Assembly: GCA_002084505.1 (NCBI GenBank)
Contig: NBLK01000018.1
Span: forward strand, 1 to 27,776
Direction: 5' to 3'
DNA from: Rickettsiaceae bacterium 4572_127
GTDB taxonomy: Bacteria > Pseudomonadota > Alphaproteobacteria > Rs-D84 > NBLK01
DNA: 27,776 nucleotides
The translations under genes were made by a program, and so were the position numbers. The notes beneath the pieces were generated by a model. That model ran no database searches. It saw only the letters and a program-made list of their open reading frames with translations, and had not been told where the DNA came from. Each line of letters begins with the position of its first letter. The stretch's first letter is position 1. Shown one piece after another: positions 16,447-22,976 of the stretch.

Positions 16447-16997
16447 TGTTTTCTAAGAGCTTTTGGCAAGATGAAATTGGACGAATGGGGCTACCTGAAA
16501 TGCCTATAAAACTTGTTGAAAAAAAACATGAAAATCCAATTTATTGCGATGCGAAAACTTACTATGAACTTATAAAAACATTTCTAAAAGATATTGGTTT
16601 TTCTGAAGAAGGAATTAAATCTTTATGGGGAATTTCTTTGACTCGCGAAGGAATTATAAAAATTAGAAATGAAGAATTACCAGAAAATTTAGATGTGATT
16701 TTCAAGACTCCTTTGCAATATGGTGGAGCTATTGATACTGATAATTTGTTGCTAATTCAAACCCATCCTTTTGCAAATAAACTTTTTGATTTTAAGAGAA
16801 AACAATGTAAAAAATATCACGATAAACAGATAAAAAAACAAACACTATATGGATATGAAACTCCTCCAAAAATGTTTGTCCCAGATATTAAAAATCCAGT
16901 TTTTGTTCCTGCAATGATGGGGTGGAGTTCGCCTGCTGGAAATGGTTCAACAGATGTTTTTACTCAATCTTCATCAAACCAAGGAGGTAGAGAATGA
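16446..16997 (+). CDS. uncharacterised protein
   Basis: A 183-residue soluble protein that I cannot place in a family. The N-terminal two thirds are mixed helix and strand with aromatic and charged clusters (AKTYYELIKTFLKDIGF, LWGISLTREGIIKIRNEE, PLQYGGAIDTDNLLLIQTHPF). Next comes a basic stretch (FKRKQCKKYHDKQIKKQ), then a Pro/Gly/Ser-rich, probably flexible tail (FVPAMMGWSSPAGNGSTDVF). There is no signal peptide, membrane segment or known catalytic motif. It overlaps the upstream stop by 1 nt (TAATG) and the downstream start by 4 nt (ATGA), so it is made together with the membrane protein and the SUKH-like protein. That conserved-looking coupling is the only functional clue. Confidence 0.75.
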   Translation: MFSKSFWQDEIGRMGLPEMPIKLVEKKHENPIYCDAKTYYELIKTFLKDIGFSEEGIKSLWGISLTREGIIKIRNEELPENLDVIFKTPLQYGGAIDTDNLLLIQTHPFANKLFDFKRKQCKKYHDKQIKKQTLYGYETPPKMFVPDIKNPVFVPAMMGWSSPAGNGSTDVFTQSSSNQGGRE

Positions 16998-17398
16998 TCG
17001 CAAAAAATGCAATAACTTTTGATGGAGTAAATGTAAAATCCGCAGAAAATGTGAACTCGGCGTTAAAGCTAAATCGTTTCAGCGAACTACCTTCAGATTT
17101 TTTAAAATTTCTAGAAAAAACAAACGGATATATTTATTATGATCTAGAATTCTACGGAACTATTTCACATACAGTTGAGGGAAGATTTTTTTTATTTCCA
17201 GATATTTTAGAATACAATAAAAGATTTGATGAACATGATTTTCTAATAGAAAAATTAATAATTGGACAAGATTCTCAAAGTTTTTTTATCTATGATTCTG
17301 CTAAAAAAGTTTACTTACTCTGCGATAGAATTAGTTTTACACCAATTGAGGCATTCAAAAAACTTGCTGATTTAATGAAAATTGTATGGTACAACTAA
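16994..17398 (+). CDS. SMI1/KNR4 (SUKH/YrhA)-like protein
   Basis: A 134-residue protein with the SUKH pattern: LPSDFLKFLEKTNGYIYYDLEFYG (the 'LP..y..fl...NG' segment), then DILEYNKRF, LIIGQDSQSFFIYDSAKKVYLLCDR and a closing helix (AFKKLADLMKIVW). Members of this superfamily are often immunity proteins for secreted toxins, while YrhA-type members have no settled role. A strong AAGGAGG (16981-16987) precedes the ATG, which overlaps the upstream stop. No clear toxin partner is present unless it is one of the two unknown genes upstream. The stop codon TAA lies within the first bases of the 94-bp repeat that follows. The assignment rests on pattern, not on a search. Confidence 0.65.
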   Translation: MIAKNAITFDGVNVKSAENVNSALKLNRFSELPSDFLKFLEKTNGYIYYDLEFYGTISHTVEGRFFLFPDILEYNKRFDEHDFLIEKLIIGQDSQSFFIYDSAKKVYLLCDRISFTPIEAFKKLADLMKIVWYN

Positions 17399-17488
17399 AT
17401 AGTAATTAAACACATTTTAAGGAGATTTTTGAATGATTTTCAATCAGTCTCAGTGAAATTGGGTATGACCCATTTTCACTTAAATTGT
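17395..17488 (+). repeat. 94-bp direct repeat, copy 1
   Basis: It begins CTAAATAGTAATTAAAC and ends with a GGGTATGACCC palindrome inside a longer TGAAATTGGGT / ACCCATTTTCA inverted repeat. It matches 18112-18205 without gaps, with 11 mismatches (about 88% identity). Copy 1 lacks the TATAGTAAAT terminus carried by copy 2. The rest of this gene-free stretch, up to 17600, shows only a short GTTG...CAAC hairpin. Confidence 0.85.
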
Positions 17489-17600
17489 TGAAAAGCAACA
17501 AAAAGAACTTAAAAGTTGTTTATTTAAAAAATAAAACCAATATAAGAAAATAAACACAAAATGTAAAATTAATATTTAGTTTTACCATAATGGAATAGGC

Positions 17601-17993
17601 ATGAGATATTTTTTAGTTTTTTTATTTTTATTAGGTTGTGAAGTTCAAAAAGGAGATGTTTTTTTTGGAGACGAGAAATTTTCAGTTGAATATGCAACTT
17701 CATCTTCTCAGCAACAAAAAGGTCTAATGTTTAGAAAAAATCTTTGTGAAAAATGCGGAATGCTTTTTGATTTTGGAGCAGAGCAAGAAATCAGAATGTG
17801 GATGAAAAATACGATAATTCCATTGGACATGATTTTTATGAATAAGGATAAAAAAATAATTTATATAGAAAAAAACACGATTCCGCATTCTCTAAAAACT
17901 ATTAAATCTCCAATTCCTGCTAAATATGTTCTAGAGCTTAATGCTGGAATTTCTCAAAAATATCAAATAAAAATCGGAATGAAAATGAAGTAA
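17601..17993 (+). CDS. DUF192 family lipoprotein
   Basis: A 130-residue protein with a short lipoprotein signal (MRYFLVFLFLLGC, lipobox cysteine at 13), so it is probably anchored to a membrane facing the periplasm. The rest is the DUF192 domain, with FSVEYATSSSQQQKGLMFRKNL, MLFDF and the hallmark MWMKNTIIPLDMIFMN, followed by YVLELNAGIS. DUF192 proteins are small beta-rich periplasmic proteins of unknown function, frequent in alphaproteobacteria. It stands alone between repeats, with a weak ribosome-binding sequence (GGAATAGG) close to the ATG. Confidence 0.9.
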   Translation: MRYFLVFLFLLGCEVQKGDVFFGDEKFSVEYATSSSQQQKGLMFRKNLCEKCGMLFDFGAEQEIRMWMKNTIIPLDMIFMNKDKKIIYIEKNTIPHSLKTIKSPIPAKYVLELNAGISQKYQIKIGMKMK

Positions 17994-18039
17994 ATTTTAT
18001 GCTTGTTTTTTATTTTATATAAAACAAAACTTGCTCAGT

Positions 18040-18101
18040 AGGTTCAGTCTCCGCCTCTCCCCTTGCGGGAGAGGTCAATATGATCCACATTTATGTGGTC
18101 A
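18040..18101. repeat. degenerate CCCCTTGCGGG palindromic repeat
   Basis: GGTTCAGTCTCCGCCTCTCC, then CCTTGCGGGAGAGGTC, then a second hairpin (ATATGATCCACAT / ATGTGGTCATAT). It has the same two-hairpin plan as 65-127 with a different inner stem. It abuts the TATAGTAAATC terminus of the next repeat. Confidence 0.6.
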
Positions 18102-18205
18102 TATAGTAAATCTAAATAGTAATTAAACAAATTTTAAGAAGATTTTTGCGGAATTTTCAATCGGTTTTAGTGGAATTGGGTATGACCCATTTTCACTTAA
18201 ACTGT
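18102..18205 (+). repeat. 94-bp direct repeat, copy 2, with TATAGTAAAT terminus
   Basis: It starts TATAGTAAATCTAAATAG and from 18112 matches copy 1 (17395-17488). It ends after the GGGTATGACCC palindrome. Together with 18359-18499 it shows that TATAGTAAATCTAAATAG is a recurring end sequence. Confidence 0.8.
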
Positions 18206-18234
18206 GTATAAAAAAATCATTCTTATTTTAGTTG

Positions 18235-18266
18235 TCTGAGAGTAAAACTATAATTTTACTCTCAGA
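18235..18266. repeat. hairpin TCTGAGAGTAAAA / TTTTACTCTCAGA
   Basis: A perfect 13-bp inverted repeat with a 6-nt loop (CTATAA). It shares GAGAGTAAAA/TTTTACTCTC with the hairpin at 22841-22878. No T-run follows, so a terminator is unlikely. Confidence 0.65.
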
Positions 18267-18358
18267 TATCACTTCAAAGCAACCTATTGAATTTGCTACT
18301 AAAAATAGGATTTTGCAATTATGAGGTTTATAGAATACTCATAACTCTTTTACAGATA

Positions 18359-18499
18359 TATAGTAAGTCTAAATAGATACTTTTGATATTTTCAAGAATT
18401 TTTCGTATGCTTTTTTTGTTTTATAGTAAATCTAAATAGTAATTAAACAAATTTTAAGAAGAAAATAAAAATATAAAGTATCTATTTAGATTTACTATA
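18359..18499. mobile_element. MITE-like element with 25-bp terminal inverted repeats
   Basis: A 141-bp non-coding segment whose ends are 25-bp inverted repeats with one mismatch (TATAGTAA(G/A)TCTAAATAG plus ATACTTT). An internal direct copy of the terminus lies at 18422-18441, followed by AATTAAACAAATTTTAAGAAG as in the 94-bp repeat. TA at both outer edges would fit a TA target duplication as in IS630/Tc1-type elements; that link is inference, as no transposase is present. Confidence 0.7.
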
Positions 18500-18541
18500 G
18501 TACCCCTCACCCTGTCCCTCTCCCGCAAGGGGAGAGGCGAC
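18500..18541. repeat. CCTCTCCCGCAAGGGGAGAGG palindromic repeat
   Basis: A GC-rich hairpin with CCTCTCCC and GGGAGAGG arms around GCAAG, flanked by CCCTCACCCTG. It belongs to the same GC-rich family as 18040-18101, in the opposite orientation. It touches the right end of the MITE-like element. No gene is visible between 18542 and the ssb promoter region. Confidence 0.6.
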
Positions 18542-18664
18542 GAAATTGGAAAGTTTTAAGTATTTTTCTTAAAATTAATATTTGAAAAAATGTTTGTAAA
18601 AATACTCTCTCTTATAATCTTCTCAAAATTTTAAAGAAGAATGCCCTGTGAAGTAATTTTCTAC

Positions 18665-18692
18665 TTGTTTTTTATTTTTTCTTTGCTATTTT
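18665..18692 (+). promoter_or_regulatory. possible ssb promoter
   Basis: TTGTTT (18665-18670) and an extended -10, TGC followed by TATTTT (18687-18692), are 16 bp apart. An AAAGGAC ribosome-binding site precedes the ssb ATG. Confidence 0.4.
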
Positions 18693-18725
18693 TACAATAT
18701 AGAAACCACAAAGAAAGGACATAAA

Positions 18726-19172
18726 ATGCCAAGTAGTATAAACAAAGCAATCGTCGTCGGAAATTTAGGAAAAGATCCTGAAGTTCGTCAAACTCAAGAA
18801 GGTATGAAAATCGTAAATTTTTCCATAGCTACAACTGAAAGCTGGAAAGACAAGGCGACAGGAGAAAAACGAGACAGAACTGAATGGCATAGAATTGTTA
18901 TTTTCTCAAATGGATTAGGAGAAATAGCAGAAAGGTACTTACATAAAGGCTCAAAAGTCTATGTAGAAGGAGCTTTAAGAACTCGCAAATGGCAAGGAAG
19001 CGACGGACAAGATCGCTATTCTACTGAAATTGTTATCTCGAATTTTGATGGAACTTTTGTTATGTTAGACGGAAAAAGATCTAGTGGAGGCGAGCAATAC
19101 CAAGCAACTTCAGCTCCAACAACTGAAGCTCCAAAACCAAAAGATGATATAGACGATGAGATTCCGTTTTAG
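18726..19172 (+). CDS. ssb: single-stranded DNA-binding protein
   Basis: SSB coats single-stranded DNA in replication, repair and recombination as a homotetramer. The 148-residue protein has the OB fold in residues 1-110: NKAIVVGNLGKDPEVRQT, VNFSIATTESWKDKATGEK, EWHRIVIFSNGLGEIAERYL and GSKVYVEGALRTRKWQ. A short flexible linker follows, then the acidic tip DDIDDEIPF that recruits partner proteins. The length is slightly below the usual 150-180. It is transcribed alone, with a good AAAGGA site before the ATG. The long 3' region is filled by the composite repeat. Confidence 0.98.
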   Translation: MPSSINKAIVVGNLGKDPEVRQTQEGMKIVNFSIATTESWKDKATGEKRDRTEWHRIVIFSNGLGEIAERYLHKGSKVYVEGALRTRKWQGSDGQDRYSTEIVISNFDGTFVMLDGKRSSGGEQYQATSAPTTEAPKPKDDIDDEIPF

Positions 19173-19183
19173 AAAAATGTGAT

Positions 19184-19409
19184 TTTACCCCGCCCCAAAA
19201 TAGCAAAGCTATTTTGACCCGCCCACAAGGGGCGGGTGATAGACCGAGTTTTGGGATTCGTAATTACTTTACAATGTTTTTTCACTAGGGCACCCGTAAA
19301 GGATGCCCCTACAATAAATATATTAAGCCCAAATTTTCTCTATGATTTTCAGTTTTTATAGAGAACAAAAAAAGATTCTGTATTGTGAGATTCCTGCGAA
19401 GGCAGGAAT
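19184..19409 (-). repeat. composite repeat element, second copy
   Basis: Read on the minus strand, this matches 132-352 over its whole length: the ATTCCTGC...GCAGGAAT palindrome (19390-19409), CTCACAATACAGAATCTTT, TTAATATATTTATTGTAGGGGCAT, GGGTGCCCT, and the GC-rich end with the AAAATAGC...GCTATTTT hairpin (19184-19250). It lacks the second inverted end found at 65-127. It has extra bases (AAACTCGGTCTAT) before the GC-rich arm that copy 1 has lost at that point but retains in its other arm. Confidence 0.8.
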
Positions 19410-19477
19410 CACACAGTAAATAGTCCGCCAGTGAAAATACAAAAATTTTACAGAAAGCTCTCAATAAATTTATCAAT

Positions 19478-19501
19478 AAAAACTCTCTTTTGAGAGTTTT
19501 T
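19478..19501. terminator. bidirectional terminator between ssb and lptF
   Basis: Arms AAAAACTCTC and GAGAGTTTTT with a TTTT loop form a perfect 10-bp stem. A T-rich run follows on the plus strand, and TTTTTATTGATAAATTT follows on the minus strand. The stem overlaps the lptF stop codon. Confidence 0.75.
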
Positions 19502-20573
19502 ATTTTTTCTTTCTTTGAACAAGAACATACATCAGACCTGCAATGAGAAGAACAAAATGCAGGGCATAGATAGGCAAAACAAGACCTATATTTTTTTTCA
19601 ACATATTTATTGCCGTCAACAAAATCGCCTGTGTTCCAACAAAAATAATACTAGTAATAAAAACATTCTTGCCTTTTTTTCGCCCAGTCATGGACCCTGA
19701 AAAAATCCCAATCAATGCAAGACTTGTGAAAATAAAAGCCCAAGTTCCTAATAAATTCCTGCGATGAAATTCCGATAAATATTCATTTTTTTTCTCCTTT
19801 GTCATTTCAACCGACGGATTCAATAAAGACCAAGAATACAACTCCTTAGGCTTAATTCGTCGTTCTTTTTTTTCTTCTAAAACACCTAAATCAACTGTGA
19901 AATTTTTAAAATCTCCATAAGTAATTTTTCCTAAATTATTCTCTTGAAGACTTCCCTCAACCAGAGCAACAGAAAGCCCTTTTTGAGTCTGAATAAACTC
20001 TCCTTTTTTAGCAAAAACCGTGTATGTTTTTTGAGAATTTCTATCATCATGAAGAACTAAATTATATAATATGTTATTGTGAGTTCGCTCGACATAAACA
20101 GTTAAATTAGGAATCAAAGTATTAAATGAATCATCTTTTATGACTAGTGAAGCTAAATCATTTCTAAATGAAAATTGCTTGTTTTTGAATTGTTGATTCG
20201 CCCAAGGTTCAATTAAATGAGAAGAAAATAATAAATAAATAGAAACAAAACCGCTCAAAATTAATGCTGGATAACTCAACTGTCGCTTAGACGAACCACC
20301 CGCTTGCATAACCAAAAGCTCTTTATCCATAATTAATTTATTGTATATAAAAATCACAACGACAAAAATCGCTATTGGCAAAACAATAGTAATAATCTGA
20401 GGCAAAAGCAAAATAGTCAGCGAAATAAACGACCAAAGCGAAAGCCCTCTTTCTAAAATCAAACCAAATAATCGCAGAAATTGAGTGAGCCAAGCAACCC
20501 CTGTTAAAACAAAAGTTATAGTCAAAAGCCCACGAAATAGATTCTTAAAAATATAGTTATTTAATATCTTCAT
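19500..20573 (-). CDS. lptF: LPS export permease LptF (LptF/LptG family)
   Basis: A 357-residue permease of the LptF/LptG family, which with LptB2 extracts LPS from the inner membrane. It has three N-terminal membrane helices (NYIFKNLFRGLLTITFVLTG; LWSFISLTILLLPQIITIVLPIAIFVVVIFIYN; a third near LILSGFVSIYLLFS) with the typical KELLVMQAGGSSKRQL segment between helices two and three. A periplasmic beta-jellyroll domain (about 120-260) and three C-terminal helices follow. The short N-terminus fits LptF rather than LptG. It is solitary, without the usual lptG neighbour. No ribosome-binding site precedes the ATG, and a good promoter ends 6 nt upstream, suggesting a leaderless mRNA. Confidence 0.88.
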   Translation of the reverse strand: MKILNNYIFKNLFRGLLTITFVLTGVAWLTQFLRLFGLILERGLSLWSFISLTILLLPQIITIVLPIAIFVVVIFIYNKLIMDKELLVMQAGGSSKRQLSYPALILSGFVSIYLLFSSHLIEPWANQQFKNKQFSFRNDLASLVIKDDSFNTLIPNLTVYVERTHNNILYNLVLHDDRNSQKTYTVFAKKGEFIQTQKGLSVALVEGSLQENNLGKITYGDFKNFTVDLGVLEEKKERRIKPKELYSWSLLNPSVEMTKEKKNEYLSEFHRRNLLGTWAFIFTSLALIGIFSGSMTGRKKGKNVFITSIIFVGTQAILLTAINMLKKNIGLVLPIYALHFVLLIAGLMYVLVQRKKK

Positions 20574-20579
20574 ACTACT

Positions 20580-20608
20580 ATTCTAATGAAAAAAACGAAA
20601 AATTACAA
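20580..20608 (-). promoter_or_regulatory. leaderless-type promoter of lptF
   Basis: On the minus strand, TTGTAA (20603-20608) and TAGAAT (20580-20585) are 17 bp apart. Only 6 nt separate the -10 box from the ATG, so transcription should begin at or beside the A of the start codon. Confidence 0.6.
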
Positions 20609-20723
20609 GTTTTATTTCTCAATATGGAGAAAAAAAACATACCTGTAAAAAACCATCTAATACAGCATTACAGATAAATTACTTGCTATTTTTCCAAAAA
20701 AAACAATTTTATTGAGAAATAAC

Positions 20724-20752
20724 TTGACTATAATTATTTTATTTTGTAGAAT
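20724..20752 (+). promoter_or_regulatory. sigma70-type promoter of orphan gene
   Basis: TTGACT (20724-20729) and TAGAAT (20747-20752) are 17 bp apart, among the best matches in the window. An AAGTC...GACTT inverted repeat lies in the 5' leader (about 20763-20776), and AAGGAAG (20792-20798) precedes the ATG. Confidence 0.75.
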
Positions 20753-20802
20753 TAACTCAAATAAGTCAAAAGACTTGTATAACTACAAACAAAGGAAGCA
20801 AA

Positions 20803-21384
20803 ATGACACTAATGGATTATGTTAAAACAGAAGATAACCTGCAGGAAATTATAAAAAATTTAGAAAAAGCTGAATGTGAATTTTATTTACCAATTATTCC
20901 TATTGAACGAGAAATTTTAGAGAATGAAATGAAAATAAAATTTCTAGAGAAAAGCAAGAATGCAAAAGATAAATTTACGAAAAATCTTTGGTATGCTATA
21001 TCAAAAACTGAAATTGTAAATTTTAAAGCAGAAATAAGTTTAATCAAAAAACTAGGCTTAAAAAAATACATAAAAGATCCAATGAAAAAAATTGAGCCAG
21101 AAAATTATGTAAATCTATTGGCTGTTTTAACAAAAAATAACGAAAAGATAGTTCATGCTTTAGATGTATTATTTTCTAAATATTATTTTTCTGATACTAA
21201 CAAAAAGGAATCTGTAACAAACAAAATAGGTGAAGTTTATAAAGAACTTGAAAAATATTTATCAAATAATAAAAGATATTACAAATTAGGGTTTAGAAAA
21301 AAAATAAAACCTTTTATAGAGAAGATTGCCAGTGAAGCTAAACTTGAAAAAAAGAAAATAAACTTTTTTGGTAAAAGTCGTTAA
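20803..21384 (+). CDS. uncharacterised helical protein
   Basis: A 193-residue, Lys/Glu-rich, almost wholly helical protein with no signal peptide, membrane helix, cysteine pair or recognised motif. It begins MTLMDYVKTEDNLQEIIKNL and ends with a basic tail (EKKKINFFGKSR). Heptad-like hydrophobic spacing around 120-160 could support a short coiled coil or helical bundle. It is a single-gene unit with a strong promoter, a strong ribosome-binding site and a classical terminator, so it is a real and probably well-expressed gene. Its role is unknown. Confidence 0.8.
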   Translation: MTLMDYVKTEDNLQEIIKNLEKAECEFYLPIIPIEREILENEMKIKFLEKSKNAKDKFTKNLWYAISKTEIVNFKAEISLIKKLGLKKYIKDPMKKIEPENYVNLLAVLTKNNEKIVHALDVLFSKYYFSDTNKKESVTNKIGEVYKELEKYLSNNKRYYKLGFRKKIKPFIEKIASEAKLEKKKINFFGKSR

Positions 21385-21406
21385 AAAAAATATTTATTTT
21401 AATAAC

Positions 21407-21442
21407 ACCGCAATTACAGAGATGTATGATTGCGGTTTTTTT
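21407..21442 (+). terminator. rho-independent terminator
   Basis: Arms ACCGCAAT and ATTGCGGT, with a 14-nt loop, are followed by seven T residues. It closes the orphan gene ending at 21384. It lies between convergent genes and may also slow minus-strand transcription, though no T-run follows on that side. Confidence 0.85.
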
Positions 21443-21481
21443 CACAAAACAAAGAGCATAATTTGTAGCTATGAAATATAT

Positions 21482-21979
21482 CTAATAAACAACACTAATT
21501 TGAAAAGGGACTCCACCAGAATTTGTAGTAGAATAATCTCCTGCATCTTGGTTTCCATCTAAATCTATAGTTCCGCCGACTTTGATTTTTCTTTCGCCTT
21601 TCCAATTTAGTGCTGTTATCGTTTTGCTTAATTCTGGAACAAAAGTTAAAACCGCTCCATTTTCATTTGCTAAAATTCCATTGTTCACAATCGATAGTGA
21701 AACACTAGTCTTTCTTTTTCCTGAAATTAGAAACAAACCATGAGTTCCTTGTTTTGGACAAGAATGAGAATCAAACCCTGAGCAATTAATTATAGGGTTG
21801 TATCTCGTTCCTGACATATAAACCGTCCCAGCCCCATCAGTTGCAATATCTCCGAAGTCTACAACCTGAGTCTGAATTAAAGTTAGTGGCTGGATCATAT
21901 TTATCTTAGCATCTCCGTCCTTAGTCTCAGCAAAAGCATTCACTGAAATCAAGCAGAATAGTAGTAAAAATATTTTCAT
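21482..21979 (-). CDS. DUF4402-like secreted protein
   Basis: The 165-residue protein begins MKIFLLLFCLISVNAFAE, a Sec signal peptide, so I take this ATG rather than the one 20 codons upstream, which would bury the signal; neither has a clear ribosome-binding site. The mature part has the DUF4402 pattern: AKINMIQPLTLIQTQVVDFGDIATDGAG, a Cys pair in CSGFDSHSC, GLFLISGKRKTSVSLSI, then VGGTIDLDGNQDAGDYS and a final strand PFQISVVY. DUF4402 proteins are exported, beta-rich proteins with pilin-like strand order; their role is not settled. It lies downstream of a truncated paralogue and is probably cotranscribed with it. Confidence 0.8.
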   Translation of the reverse strand: MKIFLLLFCLISVNAFAETKDGDAKINMIQPLTLIQTQVVDFGDIATDGAGTVYMSGTRYNPIINCSGFDSHSCPKQGTHGLFLISGKRKTSVSLSIVNNGILANENGAVLTFVPELSKTITALNWKGERKIKVGGTIDLDGNQDAGDYSTTNSGGVPFQISVVY

Positions 21980-22120
21980 TAGTGGATCTTTCATGGCTAT
22001 TGGTGATTGCTTTTTTGCTGTGTCTGCCAATAAAATCATACATCAAAATGTATAATTTTAGGGCAGATATGCATAATTTCCGTCGCTTGCAATGACCCTA
22101 AACGGTCGGTTGTCTATAAA

Positions 22121-22546
22121 TCAAGACAAGTCTCCTTTTCCCTCTCCATCAAGTGTTATTGAAGTAGAGCTCAAAGATGGATAAAAAGTTAATGATGTTG
22201 CATCAGTATGTGTCATAGTAGCATTCGCAGTAATTGAAACAGCTACCGAAGTATTAGATTTCCCAGAAATTGAAAACTCCCCTGTAATTCCCGTAGCAGG
22301 GCAAGAATGCGATCTAAATCCATGACAAGTAATAGCCCCTGAAACTTGAACCATTCCAATAACTCCACCGCCATCAACAGCGACATCTCCGAAATTAATC
22401 GACTGAGTTTGTAGTAAAGTCAGCGGACGAATCATATTTATCCTCGCATCACCTTCTGCCGATGATAAAGGATCATTCCCAACAACACTATAAGCACTAG
22501 AAGATACAAGCATCGCAATTAACGATAATTTTAGTATTTTTTTCAT
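22121..22546 (-). CDS. DUF4402-like protein, C-terminally truncated paralogue
   Basis: The 141-residue protein has a signal peptide (MKKILKLSLIAMLVSSSAYS) and the same core as its neighbour: ARINMIRPLTLLQTQSINFGDVAVDGGG, CHGFRSHSC, GEFSISGKSNTSVAVSI. It stops after SITLDGEGKGDLS, where the paralogue continues with VGGTIDLDGNQDAGDYS and a last strand, so about 35 residues are missing. No continuation is visible in the other frames. The sequence just beyond contains GGTCATTGCAAGCGACGG, which resembles a repeat common in related genomes. The ribosome-binding site (AAAGGAGG) is the best in the window, so translation should be strong. It may be a degraded or a deliberately shortened gene. Confidence 0.75.
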   Translation of the reverse strand: MKKILKLSLIAMLVSSSAYSVVGNDPLSSAEGDARINMIRPLTLLQTQSINFGDVAVDGGGVIGMVQVSGAITCHGFRSHSCPATGITGEFSISGKSNTSVAVSITANATMTHTDATSLTFYPSLSSTSITLDGEGKGDLS

Positions 22547-22565
22547 TTTTTCCTCCTTTTATGTT

Positions 22566-22594
22566 AAAATAACACAACTTAAAGTTGTTGGCAA
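22566..22594 (-). promoter_or_regulatory. promoter with operator-like palindrome for DUF4402 genes
   Basis: On the minus strand, TTGCCA (22589-22594) and TATTTT (22566-22571) are 17 bp apart. The spacer is almost filled by the perfect palindrome ACAACTT-A-AAGTTGT (22574-22588), the position typical of a repressor operator. Confidence 0.6.
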
Positions 22595-22635
22595 TGAGAC
22601 AAAAAACCTACCTCATGAAAATCAAAACTAAAAAA

Positions 22636-22697
22636 ATTCCTCTTCTCCCCTCGCGGAAGAGTCAAAATAGTTATAGGTATCTTGGGGAGGGGTAAAA
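22636..22697. repeat. degenerate copy of the GC-rich palindromic repeat
   Basis: CTCTTCTCCCCTCGCGGAAG, then AGTCAAAATAGTTATAGGTATCTTGGGGAGGGGTAAAA with a decayed inner stem. The orientation is the same as 293-352 and 26311-26374. Confidence 0.65.
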
Positions 22698-22726
22698 TCA
22701 CTGCTCAACCCCTAAAACTAAACAAC

Positions 22727-22750
22727 GGCTATAAAACTAGGTTTATAGCC
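22727..22750. repeat. GGCTATAAA / TTTATAGCC hairpin
   Basis: A perfect 9-bp stem with a 6-nt loop. The 20 bases AACAACGGCTATAAAACTAG (22721-22740) recur directly at 22909-22928. A further TTTATAGCC lies at 22881-22889. These form a small repeat cluster in the gene-free stretch 22547-22976. Confidence 0.6.
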
Positions 22751-22840
22751 AGCAGAAAAATTGTTTTAAGTTTTGAAAAAAACTCATAATTCATAATTTC
22801 TATTTTTCTTAGCAAATTGAACGGGTTATGTTGAAAAAAG

Positions 22841-22878
22841 CTGTATGAGAGTAAAAGTATCCTTTTACTCTCATACAG
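22841..22878. repeat. 17-bp perfect hairpin CTGTATGAGAGTAAAAG
   Basis: Arms CTGTATGAGAGTAAAAG and its complement surround a TATC loop, with TTTTTATAG after it on the plus strand and CTTTTTT after it on the minus strand. It looks like a bidirectional terminator, but no gene reads into it from either side. It shares its core with 18235-18266. Confidence 0.65.
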
Positions 22879-22976
22879 TTTTTATAGCCCACCAACCTCT
22901 AGAATCAAACAACGGCTATAAAACTAGTTTTGTGGCACAGGAAAAAAATCGCAACAAATCCATTTAATTTTTTTTC

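Noticed and set aside
18595..18625. TATAAT at about 18616 as an ssb promoter
   Set aside because: No -35 box at acceptable spacing; a better candidate lies at 18665-18692.
17993..18725. Structured non-coding RNA or tRNA in the 730-bp gene-free stretch
   Set aside because: The hairpins there belong to dispersed repeats; no tRNA cloverleaf, 6S, tmRNA or SRP RNA signature is recognisable.
21980..22039. 20-codon upstream extension of the DUF4402-like gene
   Set aside because: It would place a charged segment before the signal peptide and has no ribosome-binding site.
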